Part shown: positions 22,690-34,163 of the stretch, piece after piece
How the letters are laid out: the number at the start of each line of letters is the position of its first letter
Position numbering within the stretch: the first letter of the stretch is position 1
Notes under the pieces: model-generated
Database searches by the model: none
What the model was told of the DNA's origin: nothing
The model's input: the letters and a program-made list of their open reading frames with translations, nothing else
Position numbers and translations under genes: made by a program
DNA from: Allolobophora icterica
Lineage: Eukaryota > Annelida > Clitellata > Crassiclitellata > Lumbricidae
Direction of reading: 5' to 3'
Assembly (NCBI GenBank): GCA_963556255.1
Contig: OY744617.1
Location: 23,720,189 to 23,784,188, forward strand
DNA: 64,000 nucleotides

Positions 22690-23610
22690 GGAGACGACTT
22701 TTATAGCATATAAATCCAAAATATTCGAAACAGAAGCTACATGAACATTCCTTCTAAATCCCGTTCGTTCTCAGTTCCTCCACCAATATCGCCGCTTACC
22801 CACCATCGTCTGCCCCAAGGTCCTCCATCTATCACATTTAAGACCTTTCATTCCAAATAACACTCTACTGGTCAAGAATTCCTCGTCTGATCTATACACT
22901 GCTCCAGTCCATATTTTAAGGAATTTAGACTACTGGGACAAAATCAGCCATGGTCTGGTCGATGACCTTTTTTTAGGAATTTATCTCCACAAACTTCTAA
23001 ACTTTAGGACTTTTCAGGGAATTAATCTCCCAAAAAAGTTGATGACCTTTTTTAGCCATTCCCTTCTTTTTACTCCTTTTTCGGATCTCTCCCACTATTA
23101 TAATCAATAATGCGATTCAACTAAACAATAATGTCATTACTTTTTTTCGCAATTCGTCTAGAAAATTTATTACCTTTTTACAAATTCTTCCCAAAAAACT
23201 TATGACCTTTTTGCGAATTTCATGACAATGCCTTTTACTAATTCTGATTTTACTACTGGGGCAAATCTTAAAACTCTTCCAACATTTGTCCCACTAATTA
23301 TACTTTTACATACATTCCCTGGGACAAATCACCGTAACTGCTGGGACAAATCCTAACACTACTGGGACATTTGTCCCAGTAGTTATACAGTTAAAATATG
23401 CCCTGCACTGCTCTGCCTTTCAACCTTTCGTCCCAAGCGAAACCCACCTTAACAGCATCTCTGCATTCTGCTCCCTCTGGTCCTGGCGATGTTAACCTTG
23501 GACAACCTCCCTGACGTGATGCAGCGCTTGTTAGTTAACTGGTTCCCTGCGCCTTACTTTCAAGTATCGCTTTAGAAATTTAGAGTCTAAGCTTACGAAG
23601 ATTGCGATTA
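22690..23610. other. Unassigned DNA with ACTGGGACAAAT repeats
   Basis: ACTGGGACAAA-type motifs recur at 22930, 23320, 23340 and 23360, the last as an inverted pair ACTGGGACATTTGTCCCAGT. ATGACCTTTTT motifs resemble the interior of the MITE at 44677. No boundaries could be fixed. Confidence 0.35.
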
Positions 23611-23619
23611 CATTGGGGG

Positions 23620-23814
23620 CGGGGGGGATAGAGTAGTGGTAACACTCATGACCAGGAGAGCATAAGGTACGCGGATCGACTCCCGTAACCCCCCTCCTCT
23701 AGGGCGGCGCCTTGCATGGCTGCCAAACCGTGTGTTTAATTAAGATATTGATTGTACTTTCGTGTTTTAATGTAATCTTAATGCGTCTGTCGGTTTGAAA
23801 TAATAAAGAATATA

Positions 23815-23910
<96 letters not shown>

Positions 23911-23911
23911 T
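23620..23911 (+). repeat. tRNA-derived SINE, family C, copy 1, with (ATT)n tail
   Basis: GGGGGATAGAGTAGTGGTAA begins a tRNA-like head (box A), with GGATCGACTCCC as box B. The body is GCCAAACCGTGTGTTTAA...GTCTGTCGGTTTGAAATAA and the tail AATAAAGAATATAATT(ATT)n. Copies at 25675-25963 and 34007-34163 share head, body end and tail. Confidence 0.8.
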
Positions 23912-25489
23912 AACAATAATGATTAAATAATCTGAAGCGCCATCTCAGCGTCACTCAGTGAACAATTTATCGTGAAAATGTCGATGAGAAGCAGATGGCA
24001 TTCCCGCGTTGGACAGCTATCGACAGTCTCTGAAACAGGTAGCTTGTCTCAAGCGTGTCCTGAGTTGAATCCGTCAGTCTATGTCCTAGTTCCAATACAA
24101 AATCCAATCCTTCGGAACTCCATGCACCACTCGTCTCCACTGCAACCGCTACAAAAGCATGCGTTCGGGTGATTGTGTCGTATTTGGATCTTTTGGCGGC
24201 GGCTGCCCGGTTTGCGGCCTCACCTGCTCCGGTTGATGTTGCAGCCAGATGTGACGCTGCATATGTGTTCGAAACGGTCACATCCCAAGTGAGGCACCTT
24301 CCGCATGACCACGGGATAAGCGTCACGCCGTCAGGTCGCTTGCCGTCCTCTCTGGTGAGGCCCAACGGTTCCTTCTGAGAAGGGATATTTGCTCTTCCAA
24401 ACGCTCTCCATATGACATCGTTGAGCATGTTGTGCCGTTGATGTCTGCCAGCGTTTTTTCTGCAGACAAGACCGTGGAGTCCTCTGGCGTCAACTCTCTC
24501 GCCACACTGACACAAATGTGGTTCGCACAGAGTCGTTCCAAGTCTAATTCCAACCGCGATCCGTATCACTTCATCGGACAAGCGGAGGCCCAATGCAGTG
24601 ACCGGAGGAGCTAGCAACCAGTCTCCCGCGTGTGGTGCCCGAGAAGCTAAGAGACGAGCCCGGTCCAGTGCATTGTTCGCAGACTCGTGCAAAGTTGTCC
24701 ACGCCTTATTTATCCAGCGGCTGTCCCATTCTCTTTGACGATGAGCTGTAGATCCGGTTGGTGGATCCGCACTCGTGAGCGTTGTCCATGCTTTCAGTGC
24801 TGTGGTTACAAGATCGTCTGAGGCATCAGCTAGTTCTGGTGGCAGCATGTGTGCTTGGAGTTCGCCTGTGCTCGCAGCAGAAGCCAAGAAGGCAGAAAGT
24901 GCCAGCGTAGCAGCACAGCGTATCCCAAGGCCGCCATCCTTCACCGGAAGGGATGCCTGAAGCCAATTCTCGTCCGACAGTTCCACGTTCAAAATTTTCG
25001 ACAATCCATTTCGTAACAAAGAGTCAAATCTTGTTAGACTAGGACAGTCGAAGCATAAGGCTGTGCGCATTGTGTAAAGGAGCTTTGGCACGCTCAATCC
25101 ATTTCGTAACAGGATTAGAGCGTCATGCGAGTGAAGCATGGAGAGTCTCCCTACAGCTCGTTCCAGGTCATCCGCCTTCTTGTTTATCACCTTGTCGACG
25201 GTTGGTCCAGGCATCAGAGGTGAGCCCAACAGCGTTGTCTCTCCTAATGGTATGTGTGTGAAGCCGTGGAACGAGGGATCGTCGATTTTATTTTCATGAT
25301 TCTGAAAGACTATTTCGCATTTCGCGCGGTTTAGTTGAAGCCCAATCTTAGCTGACTCCTGAGCGATCAACTGAATATCTTGGGCCACCTCGTCCAACTT
25401 GCCTCCCAGTGTCAGATCGTCAAGGAAGGCCACTCTCAACTCCGATATCAGCTTTAACAGGATCGGCTGTACTGTGAGGCAGAATTCTT
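23912..25489 (-). mobile_element. 5'-truncated RLE-type non-LTR retrotransposon (R2-group-like)
   Basis: One uninterrupted minus-strand frame, with coding running from the truncation point near 25489 to the stop at 23967. Residues are numbered from the first Met at 25439. FLDD (residues 5-8) is the reverse-transcriptase catalytic box in place of Y/FADD, so only the end of the RT palm, the thumb and the C-terminal domain remain. At 310-326 there is C-x-C-x9-H-x3-C, then an RH..N motif. RPDG (368-371) and WDVT (385-388) follow at restriction-endonuclease-like spacing. This zinc-knuckle plus PD...D order is typical of RLE LINEs (R2/R4/CRE/Hero). The element has a short 3' UTR ending in (AAT)n, read on this strand, that merges tail-to-tail with the SINE at 23620. 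No stops in about 490 codons suggests recent insertion. The clade is inferred from motifs only. Confidence 0.7.
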
Positions 25490-25499
25490 ATTATTATTA

Positions 25500-25533
<34 letters not shown>

Positions 25534-25600
25534 TTTTTTTTTTTTTGCCCCGGGGTATCAAGGATCCCCCAGGTAGGTAAAAAAATTGTCCGGAGACATA
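25490..25600 (-). repeat. Retroelement 3' tail: stem-loop plus poly(A)/(AAT)n
   Basis: On the minus strand CCTGGGGGATCC-TTGATA-CCCCGGGG can form a stem-loop, followed by A-rich sequence and AATAAT. The same stem-loop and tail occur at 37905-37960, 39055-39110 and, weaker, 52447-52500. Confidence 0.6.
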
Positions 25601-25604
25601 TATA

Positions 25605-25606
25605 TA

Positions 25607-25674
<68 letters not shown>
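25605..25674. repeat. (ATT)n microsatellite
   Basis: Pure ATT units between the stem-loop tail and the next SINE. Confidence 0.95.
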
Positions 25675-25964
<290 letters not shown>

Positions 25965-26271
25965 AGCCTGGTCGCAGTAGATTCGTCCGTTTCACTGACG
26001 AACGAATAAAGATATAAACAGACGGATGGATGGACCACGACATTTTCTCTCTGCCCTGTATCAGGTAGTCTTTAGATGAGGCTTGCCTCTTTTTAATGAA
26101 GCAGACGAACGGCTGTTCCCCCTCCGGATACCTGCTTACTGGTATACCTGGCTACAGTCAAGCTGTAAGTCTACCTGTCGAATTCATTTCTTCCAGATTA
26201 TTAAATGCGTGGAGAAATATTAATATGATCTTGGAAATGGTCATAATATTCCACCGGACGCGCAGCGGTGT

Positions 26272-26330
26272 ATACGGCATTACGCATATGACATTTAGAC
26301 TCTAAATGTCATATGCGTATAATGCCGTAT
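26272..26330. repeat. 58-bp palindrome
   Basis: ATACGGCATTA-CGCATATGACATTTAGA and its inverse, one-base centre, 2-nt indel between arms. Confidence 0.9.
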
Positions 26331-26368
26331 TTTAGAGAACATGTGCCTTATACATACAATTATACATA

Positions 26369-26628
26369 CTGTGTTTTTTTCAGCCGGAACGCGCCGAAAC
26401 GGCGTTCCGGCACCTTTTTTCAGCTACTAAAAAATAATTTATTTATTTTAATAATAATAATAATAATATTTTAATTTAATTTCAGTGTTTTGAACTGTTT
26501 TCAGTGTTTATTGAAACCCCTCCCAAACCCCAATCCCGTTTTTCTCGGGATTTTAACCCTCCCATAATTATTCCGTTCCAGAACCTATTGTTCCGTTCCG
26601 GAACCTTTTTTTCCAGAAAAAAGCACTG
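26369..26628. mobile_element. hAT-like MITE, same family as 37051-37319
   Basis: TTTTTTTCAGCCGGAACGCGCC at the left and GGAACCTTTTTTTCCAGAAA...GCACTG at the right, with the internal AGTGTTTTGAACTGTTTTCA segment shared with 37051-37319 and 61785-61990. The left terminus is degraded, and no clean duplication is visible. Confidence 0.7.
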
Positions 26629-27010
26629 TACATACATTATGTATATATACATATGTATATACATATGTATATATACATGCATATATTGTCTATGTGTGTA
26701 GGTGTGTATAGTTGTATGTGTGTGCTTTATATATTAATATGAATATCCAGAATCATTCGCAAAACGTATATTGGACGAGTTTGTTAGTCTATCCTTGAAG
26801 TTGTCAACATGCTGTGGGCTTGCAGTATAGTCTGGCAGGAATAGCACTATAGACAGTCGTGGCCTGCGTCGCCTTAAAACCATGGACGGCGCATGGACTA
26901 CACTGTATAAAAGCTCCGCTGTTGGGCAGGTGCGCTCAGAGGATGCTTGCTTGTTGGTTGCGGCTGCAGTTGTCTCGATGGCGTTCTTGCGATTGGACAG
27001 ACGCTGGATG

Positions 27011-27590
27011 GAGCAGCTGCGGCGAGAACACATTTAACGCTGAACGTTTGCGCGATTCGTCGTTGGCAGAAGCATTGTTTTTTCATCGGTTGTTTTAGGA
27101 TTAGGATAAGGATGATCGGAGGCGTCTCTGCAGCGTCGAAACACATCGAAGTCTGGCTGAAATTTCGAGAAACGACCTACGGACATTGGTAGGAACCGTT
27201 CGGAAGTTGTAAAGAGCGCGTCTGCGCATATTATGAGAATTGCCGTTTGAAGCGTTTCTCGCAAATTGAAAAACAAGCGATGCGTGTACTCATCATGGAC
27301 GGAACCGAATCGAGCAGCTGCGGCGAGAACAAAATAATTTAACGCGACCTCTGAACGTTGCGCAATTCGTTGTTTCTTTATATTTCATCGGATGTTTTAG
27401 GATTAGGATAGGCTGAGGATGATAGGAGGCGTCACTGGCTGAAATTACGAAGAACGACATTGGTATGAGTCCGTTCGGAAGACATGAAGAAAGCGTCTGC
27501 CCAAATTATGGGAATTGCCTTTTGAGTTTTCTTGCAAATTGAGAAACAAGCAACGCTAGTTTATTCACGGACGGAATTCACAAGTCGATT
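27011..27590. repeat. Tandem duplication (about 300 bp x 2) upstream of the receptor
   Basis: GAGCAGCTGCGGCGAGAACA occurs at about 27009 and 27311. Each is followed in the same order by GCGCGATTCGTCGTT / GCGCAATTCGTTGTT, TTTTAGGATTAGGATA, GGAGGCGTC, GGCTGAAATT, CCGTTCGGAAG and TTGAAAAACAAGC. Unit 2 is shorter. It lies 280 bp upstream of the start codon, so it may be 5' UTR or promoter DNA. Confidence 0.8.
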
Positions 27591-27869
27591 CGTCATCAGA
27601 ATTAAATATCGAGGAAGAACTGAAAGACTGGATGAACAAACCACACTACTGAACTTCACAGTTAAGAAAGAAATAAACAAAGTACAAGAGTACAACATAC
27701 CTAATCGTTATAATATTTGCTATACTAAGAAATTAAAAAATACACGAGTACACCATACCTAATCGTTACATGTCATGTACTAATACTTAGTCGGGGTACA
27801 TAATTATAGTATGGAACAGTCTGGAGGCGTCAATCTGTTCAAAGACCACTTTGGCCTTCGACATACGCC

Positions 27870-28355
27870 ATGAAGGACTACACGTTGACGAAGGACACAA
27901 ACCCCTGCAATTTGTCCTCATCCTACGAACAGTTAAAACCTGAAGAGATGAACGAGGAGGCCTGTGTCCTCTTCAAAACGATCTTCAACAGCGGCCTGAT
28001 CGGAGTCCTCTGTATTCTTGGCCTCGCCGGTAACATAATGTCGCTAACCATATTGCACTCGGACCGTCAGAATCGCGTGGCGTCGTTCCTGTTGCAGGCC
28101 TTGGCCGTTGCCGACACGGCTGTCCTCATCATCTCCTGCTTCGTTCTGGCCTTCATCTACGGCATCCTGCACTCCCAGACGACCGTCGTTGCCCAGCAGT
28201 GGGTGAATTTCATCCACAAGTACGTCAACTCGCTCGGGTACACAGCGCAAGGAGTGACGATCTGGTTCACCGTACTTCTTGCCATCAACCGATACGTAGC
28301 CGTCTGTCGACCGCTGCATGCCAACCGACTGACCATCCGAGGAGCCCAGATACAG
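27870..28355 (+). CDS. Class-A neuropeptide GPCR (FMRFamide-receptor-like), exon 1
   Basis: Encodes residues 1-162 of a 417-aa receptor, from ATG 27870 to the intracellular side of TM4. The N-terminus (1-36) is extracellular with an N-glycosylation site (N14). TM1 (about 39-62) has GN at 54-55. TM2 (about 72-97) has L..A.AD with Asp82. TM3 has TAQGVTIWFTVLLAINRYVA; NRY replaces DRY, and CRPL follows. The AQxxxxWxTV pattern and the absence of a Cys at the top of TM3 fit FMRFamide/peptide receptors of invertebrates. The open frame runs past 28355 into a (TATG)n microsatellite, which is intron. The best junction is CAG|GCAAAT at 28355/28356, a GC donor in phase 0. A GT donor at 28392 is also in phase, but would add 12 residues. 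Role (inference): membrane peptide receptor coupled to G proteins. Confidence 0.8.
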
Positions 28356-28388
28356 GCAAATACATCCTTCTTCTTCATCGCTTCGTCT

Positions 28389-28607
28389 TATGTATGCATG
28401 TATGTGTGTATGAATGTGTGTATGTATGTGTGTATGTATGTATGTATGTATGTATGTATGTATGTATGTATGTATGTATGTATGTATGTATGTATGTATG
28501 TATGTATGTATGTATGTATGTATGTATGTATGTATGTATGTATGTATGTATGTATGTATGTATGTATGTATGTATGTATGTATGTATGTATGTATGTATG
28601 TATGTAT
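28389..28607. repeat. (TATG)n microsatellite in receptor intron
   Basis: About 50 TATG units starting 33 nt after the inferred splice donor. This makes the exon frame appear to continue as repeated VCMY residues. Confidence 0.97.
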
Positions 28608-29652
28608 GTATCAGAGAACTTGTATAATGTATAGCACCCTTTGAGTAATTCACAAAAGCGCTCGTTCACAGTTACCCAGGAATCACCGATCAAATGTGTC
28701 TTGAGTCTAGAAGAAGACGTTTCCTGAACTGTTAAAAGCGCTAGTGATGGTAAGTCAGGTGGCAGAGTGTTCCACAGAGACGGACTCGCAGAGGAAATGG
28801 CGCGCCCAAATCACGCCGACGTGCGAGACCATGATCTGGCTATGGGAAGCCGAACGCAGCCGGCGGCGGCTGGAACAGATCGGTGTCAAGAGCTCTGAGA
28901 TTTAGTCTGATGCCGAGCCAGCGATCGAAGCCCGGCCCATGAAGAGCTGTTTAAGCTGTATTCTCTTCTTCGTGGGGATACAATACAATGTGTCACGTAA
29001 GTACATCAACTTGCTCACTTAACTGTCGTCTCCAGTACACCCTATATATATATACCCGTAGCATTTTTGGGTTCTGCTGCAATGCCCTGTTCAAACCCCA
29101 CACACCAGAGTTTCGTTCAAGCGCACTATACATACATACATGCGCGTATACATGCATACATAAATACATGCATACATAAATACATACATACATGCATATA
29201 TACATATATACATGCATACACACCTACTTACATAATTATATACATGCCTTACTTTAAATTTTCTGTCCTACAACATACCCTTTCCGACCTTACCCTAACC
29301 TAACCCAGCATACCCTACCATAACCGAACGTACCCTGCCGTGGCGAATACGTTACGCTGCCCTTCCCTACTCTGCGCTTCTTACCATACCAAACCATAAG
29401 TTGTCTTGTGCCTGTGGATTGTTGCGTTCTTAGGCCCACTTATAGTTCAGTCGAAGTTTCCCCTTCAACCTTGCGGACCAGGCTAATCAGGAGTTTACGC
29501 AAAAGATTGGAAACAGCTGTTACCTCTTATACTCTGCTTGAATTCCCTGCCTACTTTATCTGAAGAATGTTTGTGCCTCTCACCGCTCTATCATATAGCA
29601 AAGGCGCAGATTAACTTTCACATCGCAACATTCAGAGCTCCGTATAAGCATG

Positions 29653-29846
<194 letters not shown>

Positions 29847-30034
29847 CATATATATATACATACAATACATATATACATACACACACATATATGTTTAAAT
29901 GCATGCATGCATGCATTGCATACATACATACATGCATATACACAAACATACATAGACGCATACACGCATACATACATTCATGCATACATACATACATGCA
30001 TAAATACATATATACTGTGCGTGCGTCGATGAAT

Positions 30035-30050
30035 AAGCGTGTGTGTGTGC

Positions 30051-30104
<54 letters not shown>

Positions 30105-30168
30105 GTGTGTGTGTAGGTGTGTGTGTGTGTGTGAGTGTGAGTGTGTGTGTGAGTGAGTGAGTGTGTTA
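30035..30168. repeat. (GT)n microsatellite with GA variants
   Basis: GT tract with GTAGGTGT and GTGAGTGT interruptions. Confidence 0.95.
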
Positions 30169-30540
30169 TGACAAGACTCGTCTTTCAACGTAAGTTAAGT
30201 TTCTTCGTCGGACGGAAGTGGATTCTACGGTGCCGACGACGCAAGCTCTCTCGTTCTCCCGTTCCCATTAATACATGCATATATACATACATAAGTACAT
30301 GCTTATGTTGGATAAGAAATTTTTACTAGTAACTTTTATTGCGCTTGTGTCTAATGCACAAGTCGTCAACCGTTGGCACATCAAAACCAAACCTTAATCC
30401 CGTCAATATCCAGAAGATCAGTCCGTAAGACAGCAGCTTATGTTGGATAAGCAACTTGAAAGACGTCATTTTTAAGTTGCGAACGAAATGACACAACCAA
30501 GTGAGCAGAGCGCACACACAGAGACCAAGATAGCTAGATA

Positions 30541-30547
30541 GACAGAC

Positions 30548-30624
<77 letters not shown>

Positions 30625-30625
30625 T

Positions 30626-30660
<35 letters not shown>

Positions 30661-30697
30661 TAGATAGAGAAATAGACATACAGACAGACAGACAGAC

Positions 30698-30736
<39 letters not shown>

Positions 30737-30757
30737 TAGATAGATAGATAGATAGAG
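30541..30757. repeat. (GACA)n / (GATA)n microsatellite
   Basis: GACA units with interspersed GATA, ending in GATA x5. Confidence 0.97.
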
Positions 30758-31092
30758 AGTTCAAAAAAGTATGTCCTGCAACCGAAAAGCTCGATCACCA
30801 AGAACAGTTCTTGATTTAGGTATGACCAGACAAAGATGATCAGATAACGTCGTTGAATAATGATAAGTCTGGGAATGAGAACTGATTTTATGTATTGTGG
30901 CTGGCTAGAGTTTACAGTTTCATAAACCATCAGTCACAATTTGAAACTAATTATTTACTGAACAGGAAGTTTGGCCAATGAAACGATTGAAGCACAGAGG
31001 TTATATGTTCCTATTTTGATATGTTAGTTATAGCTGAACTCTCTGCAGCTTTAGCATATTTGACTTATTGATACCAGGAAGAAGGTAGTAGG

Positions 31093-31472
<380 letters not shown>

Positions 31473-31696
31473 CAATTGTAGCCAGACCAATAGTTAGATT
31501 GCTGGGCTGGCCTTTCATGCCAATGCCATCATCAAGTTACTTCAGACTCGCATTCCAGCGGCGCCTGATCTCTTGTCGTTCCCTATAATATCGATATATC
31601 TAGAACGCAGTTCGTTGTTTTCCTTTCTGTTGACTTGTATAACTCAGGCAAATGTGTGATTAATGTTCCTTATTTTGCATTCAATGAAAGTGTTTG

Positions 31697-31998
31697 TGGG
31701 GCACTGGAGCCGAATGGATAGCTGCTCGGTCTGTATATACGCTGTGAGTACGGGTTGAGCCCTCCATTCAGGTGGTCATTGTGTATGGTCCTTGAGCAAG
31801 TCCTTCACTCACAATTGCTCAGTGCTATCGATATTCTGTCATATGGTCGTGTGTGCACTTTTTCTTGCGTTGGCATATCATACATAATCAATTTTATAGA
31901 CACTGATGACTAGAACTTGCGCATACCATACCATTTGAAGGACCATCGACCGATGTATTGTGCGATAATATAAGGGCGCTACACAAATCACTGGATTC
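31697..31998 (+). repeat. tRNA-derived SINE, family A, copy 2
   Basis: Head with GAATGGATAGCTGCTCGG (box A) and GGGTTGAGCCC (box B). Body is CTTGAGCAAGTCCTTCACTC then ACAATTGCTCA. It also shares ATGGTCGTGTGTGCACTT with 44485-44645. Its probable 3' end GGGCGCTACACAAATCACTG lies within about 35 nt of the receptor's splice acceptor. Confidence 0.75.
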
Positions 31999-32032
31999 CG
32001 ATGGTCATCGTCTGTTTTGTTTTCTTTTACAG

Positions 32033-32800
32033 ACCGCTTCGGTTGTTGTAATTTCCTTCGTCTCCAACATTCCTCGCATCCTCCTATTCGATCTGTCCCG
32101 ACCCAGTCCACCAGCCGAACCTTCGACCGTCAGCGACCACCCTACGAACCAGACCATGTCGTTGACGAGTGGGGAAGCCGCGTCCATCTTCAGCGTCCAG
32201 AGTCCGATCATGGTTTTCGAGGTGGTCTACACGACACTCATCCTCATCCTACCGCTGCTCCTCCTCGTCGGTCTCAACGTCAGACTGATTCGCGAGCTGC
32301 AGGGTGCGAAGCGACGGCTGAGGCACTTCTCGAGCTCCTATTCAGGGTCGAACGAGGACAACATCACGATCGTCATGCTGGCAGTCATCATCGTTGTCGT
32401 GATATGCCACACCCCAGACCGTATCGTGCAGATACTTCGGTGGCTGCCCACGACCCAGCCTCGCACGTGTCCAAACTGGATGTATTTCTTGTTCAGCGTC
32501 TCGAACCTTCTCATCGTCCTCAACTCTTCGATCAATTTCCTCATCTACTGCGTCTTCCGGAAGCGATTCCGGCGTATACTCGTCCTCAAGATCTGTCACG
32601 GTCGACGCAACCGACCTTCGAGTGGAAAGACCCTGACGAGCCGAACCCACTATTCGATGGCACGAGGCAGTGACGTCGTGGAACTGAAGGAAGAGGATGC
32701 GACAGTAGAGAACCGAGGGAACAGCTCGTTCGCGATGCAGTCCATCGCTTCGAGCAAGCAGCCACTTGGATCTCCTTCCCGGTACAGTCTGATTTACTAG
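32033..32800 (+). CDS. Class-A neuropeptide GPCR (FMRFamide-receptor-like), exon 2
   Basis: Encodes residues 163-417 and the stop codon at 32798-32800. TM4 completes as TASVVVISFVSNIPRIL. The second extracellular loop has an N-glycosylation site (N201-Q-T). TM5 (about 220-246) is FEVVYTTLILILPLLLLVGL. The third intracellular loop is basic (KRRLRH). TM6 (about 273-298) has CHTPDRI, where most receptors have CWxPY, so the toggle Trp is absent. TM7 (about 312-336) ends NSSINFLIYCVF, the NPxxY-equivalent of this group. The cytoplasmic tail (337-417) is basic, then Ser-rich. The acceptor TTTTCTTTTACAG is strong. The length (417 aa) is normal for the class. The frame 31958-32800 extends upstream of the acceptor but that part is intronic. 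Ligand identity is inference. Confidence 0.85.
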   Translation, partial: TASVVVISFVSNIPRILLFDLSRPSPPAEPSTVSDHPTNQTMSLTSGEAASIFSVQSPIMVFEVVYTTLILILPLLLLVGLNVRLIRELQGAKRRLRHFSSSYSGSNEDNITIVMLAVIIVVVICHTPDRIVQILRWLPTTQPRTCPNWMYFLFSVSNLLIVLNSSINFLIYCVFRKRFRRILVLKICHGRRNRPSSGKTLTSRTHYSMARGSDVVELKEEDATVENRGNSSFAMQSIASSKQPLGSPSRYSLIY

Positions 32801-34006
32801 AACTGGGATTCGACCAGGTATACTCCGATTTATCAGCGGCACGATCTGAGACCATGCTCCGAAGTCCTGTCGTGGCTCAGCCTGATCTTCTAGGCTGAAA
32901 GTTTTTGGTCAACAGATATTGTACTTTGAATGGCCTGACAAATACAGACTCGTGTTGCAGATGGAGAAGTCGTATTTTGTAGTATTTCAGGTTCGAAGTT
33001 TCCACCTGATGGAGTCTGTTCTTCGAAGTTGAAAGACCAGGTCCGTCTAAGATCCAACATCAAGTTCTGTATGATTTTGGAGGATCATAACGCACACGTT
33101 AACAGAAGAACAGGAGGGTCTAGCGTCAACAGAGCTCTTTAGTTACTCTTTAACGACGCTGTGTCACAACAAAGATTATTGGCGTTACCATCCTACTTTT
33201 TCCAGGCTTGGGACTGGCACTACCAGGATTACAGCAGTGGCTGAGTTGTCGACAGACCTGCGGGTTGCCACTGAATTGAAGAAATATCGGACTAAAGAAT
33301 AAATATCATACGACACTGACCTCAGCAACTAATACGCCTCGATGCGCTAACTCATACGATCTGGGAACAAATAAAAACAGCCAATGTGACCAACCGTCAG
33401 ACAATGAGCGATGATCAGAGAGAAGTGTTTGATAAATCGTGACTGCTAACGAGTGCTCTGCTACTTGTGCATCAATCAAAGATCTTAGCGTGTGCTTTTG
33501 ATGTGACAATCAATTCTTCCCAATGTCCCTTAATTTATAAAATTCCAGCTTTATGGTGACACTGTATTCGACGAGGTTGTGGGTCCAATCAACGATGTCT
33601 GACTCTGACCGAATAATGGACTCCATCGAATCTTCCGCCAGATGTCGTATCGTTAACCACTAGGCAGGAGGGTTATACGGCAGTGTACTCTAAAATCCTG
33701 CCTAGATATGCCTTAGGCTTTCATCAATTTTCACTTTGAAAGAGACTTGTATATTTTCTCAATATACCGACGCCATCTGTGTATTGTGTTTTTAAACCAT
33801 CCCATGAACCATAATAAGCAGTGTTTTAGTTGTCAGAGGCTGTTAAGAGCTTTAACTCTGGTTCTTCATCTAACCCCCTCAGCTGAGTAACTAAAAAGAT
33901 GGTGGGGGGGAGGTAGTCAAGTCTTGACATACTTAAAAATTATTTGTGTAAACTAAAGTGTAAGTGTTATGTAAATTGTTTTTTGTTATTTTACATACAC
34001 CATAGA
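32801..34006. other. Receptor 3' UTR and downstream DNA
   Basis: No second coding region recognised. The sequence remains GC-richer to about 33100, as expected for a 3' UTR. Confidence 0.5.
33298..33303 (+). terminator. Candidate polyadenylation signal AATAAA
   Basis: First AATAAA downstream of the receptor stop, about 500 nt away. It is a chance-level motif in AT-rich DNA, so only tentative. Confidence 0.3.
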
Positions 34007-34163
34007 TAGGGGGGATAGAGTAGTGGTAACACTCATGGCCAGGAGAGCATAAGGTACGCGGATCGACTCCCGTAACCCCCTCTAGGTGCGTGTTTCAACG
34101 TAATTTTACTGCGTCTGTCGGTTTGAAATAATAAAGAATATAATTATTTATTATTATTATTAA
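34007..34163 (+). repeat. tRNA-derived SINE, family C, copy 3 (internal deletion)
   Basis: Intact head GGGGGGATAGAGTAGTGG...GGATCGACTCCCGTAACC. It lacks the GGCGCCTTGCATGGCTGCCA segment of copies 1 and 2, then has GTCTGTCGGTTTGAAATAATAAAGAATATAATT and a short ATT tail. Confidence 0.8.

Noticed and set aside
28356..28634. Extension of the receptor exon as a VCMY repeat tail
   Set aside because: TM4 to TM7 are encoded by the downstream exon in matching phase, so the (TATG)n part is intronic.
28730..28965. Possible LINE or SINE fragment with GTTCCACAGAGACGGACTCG
   Set aside because: Resembles a common interspersed repeat, but I could not fix borders, orientation or family from the sequence alone.
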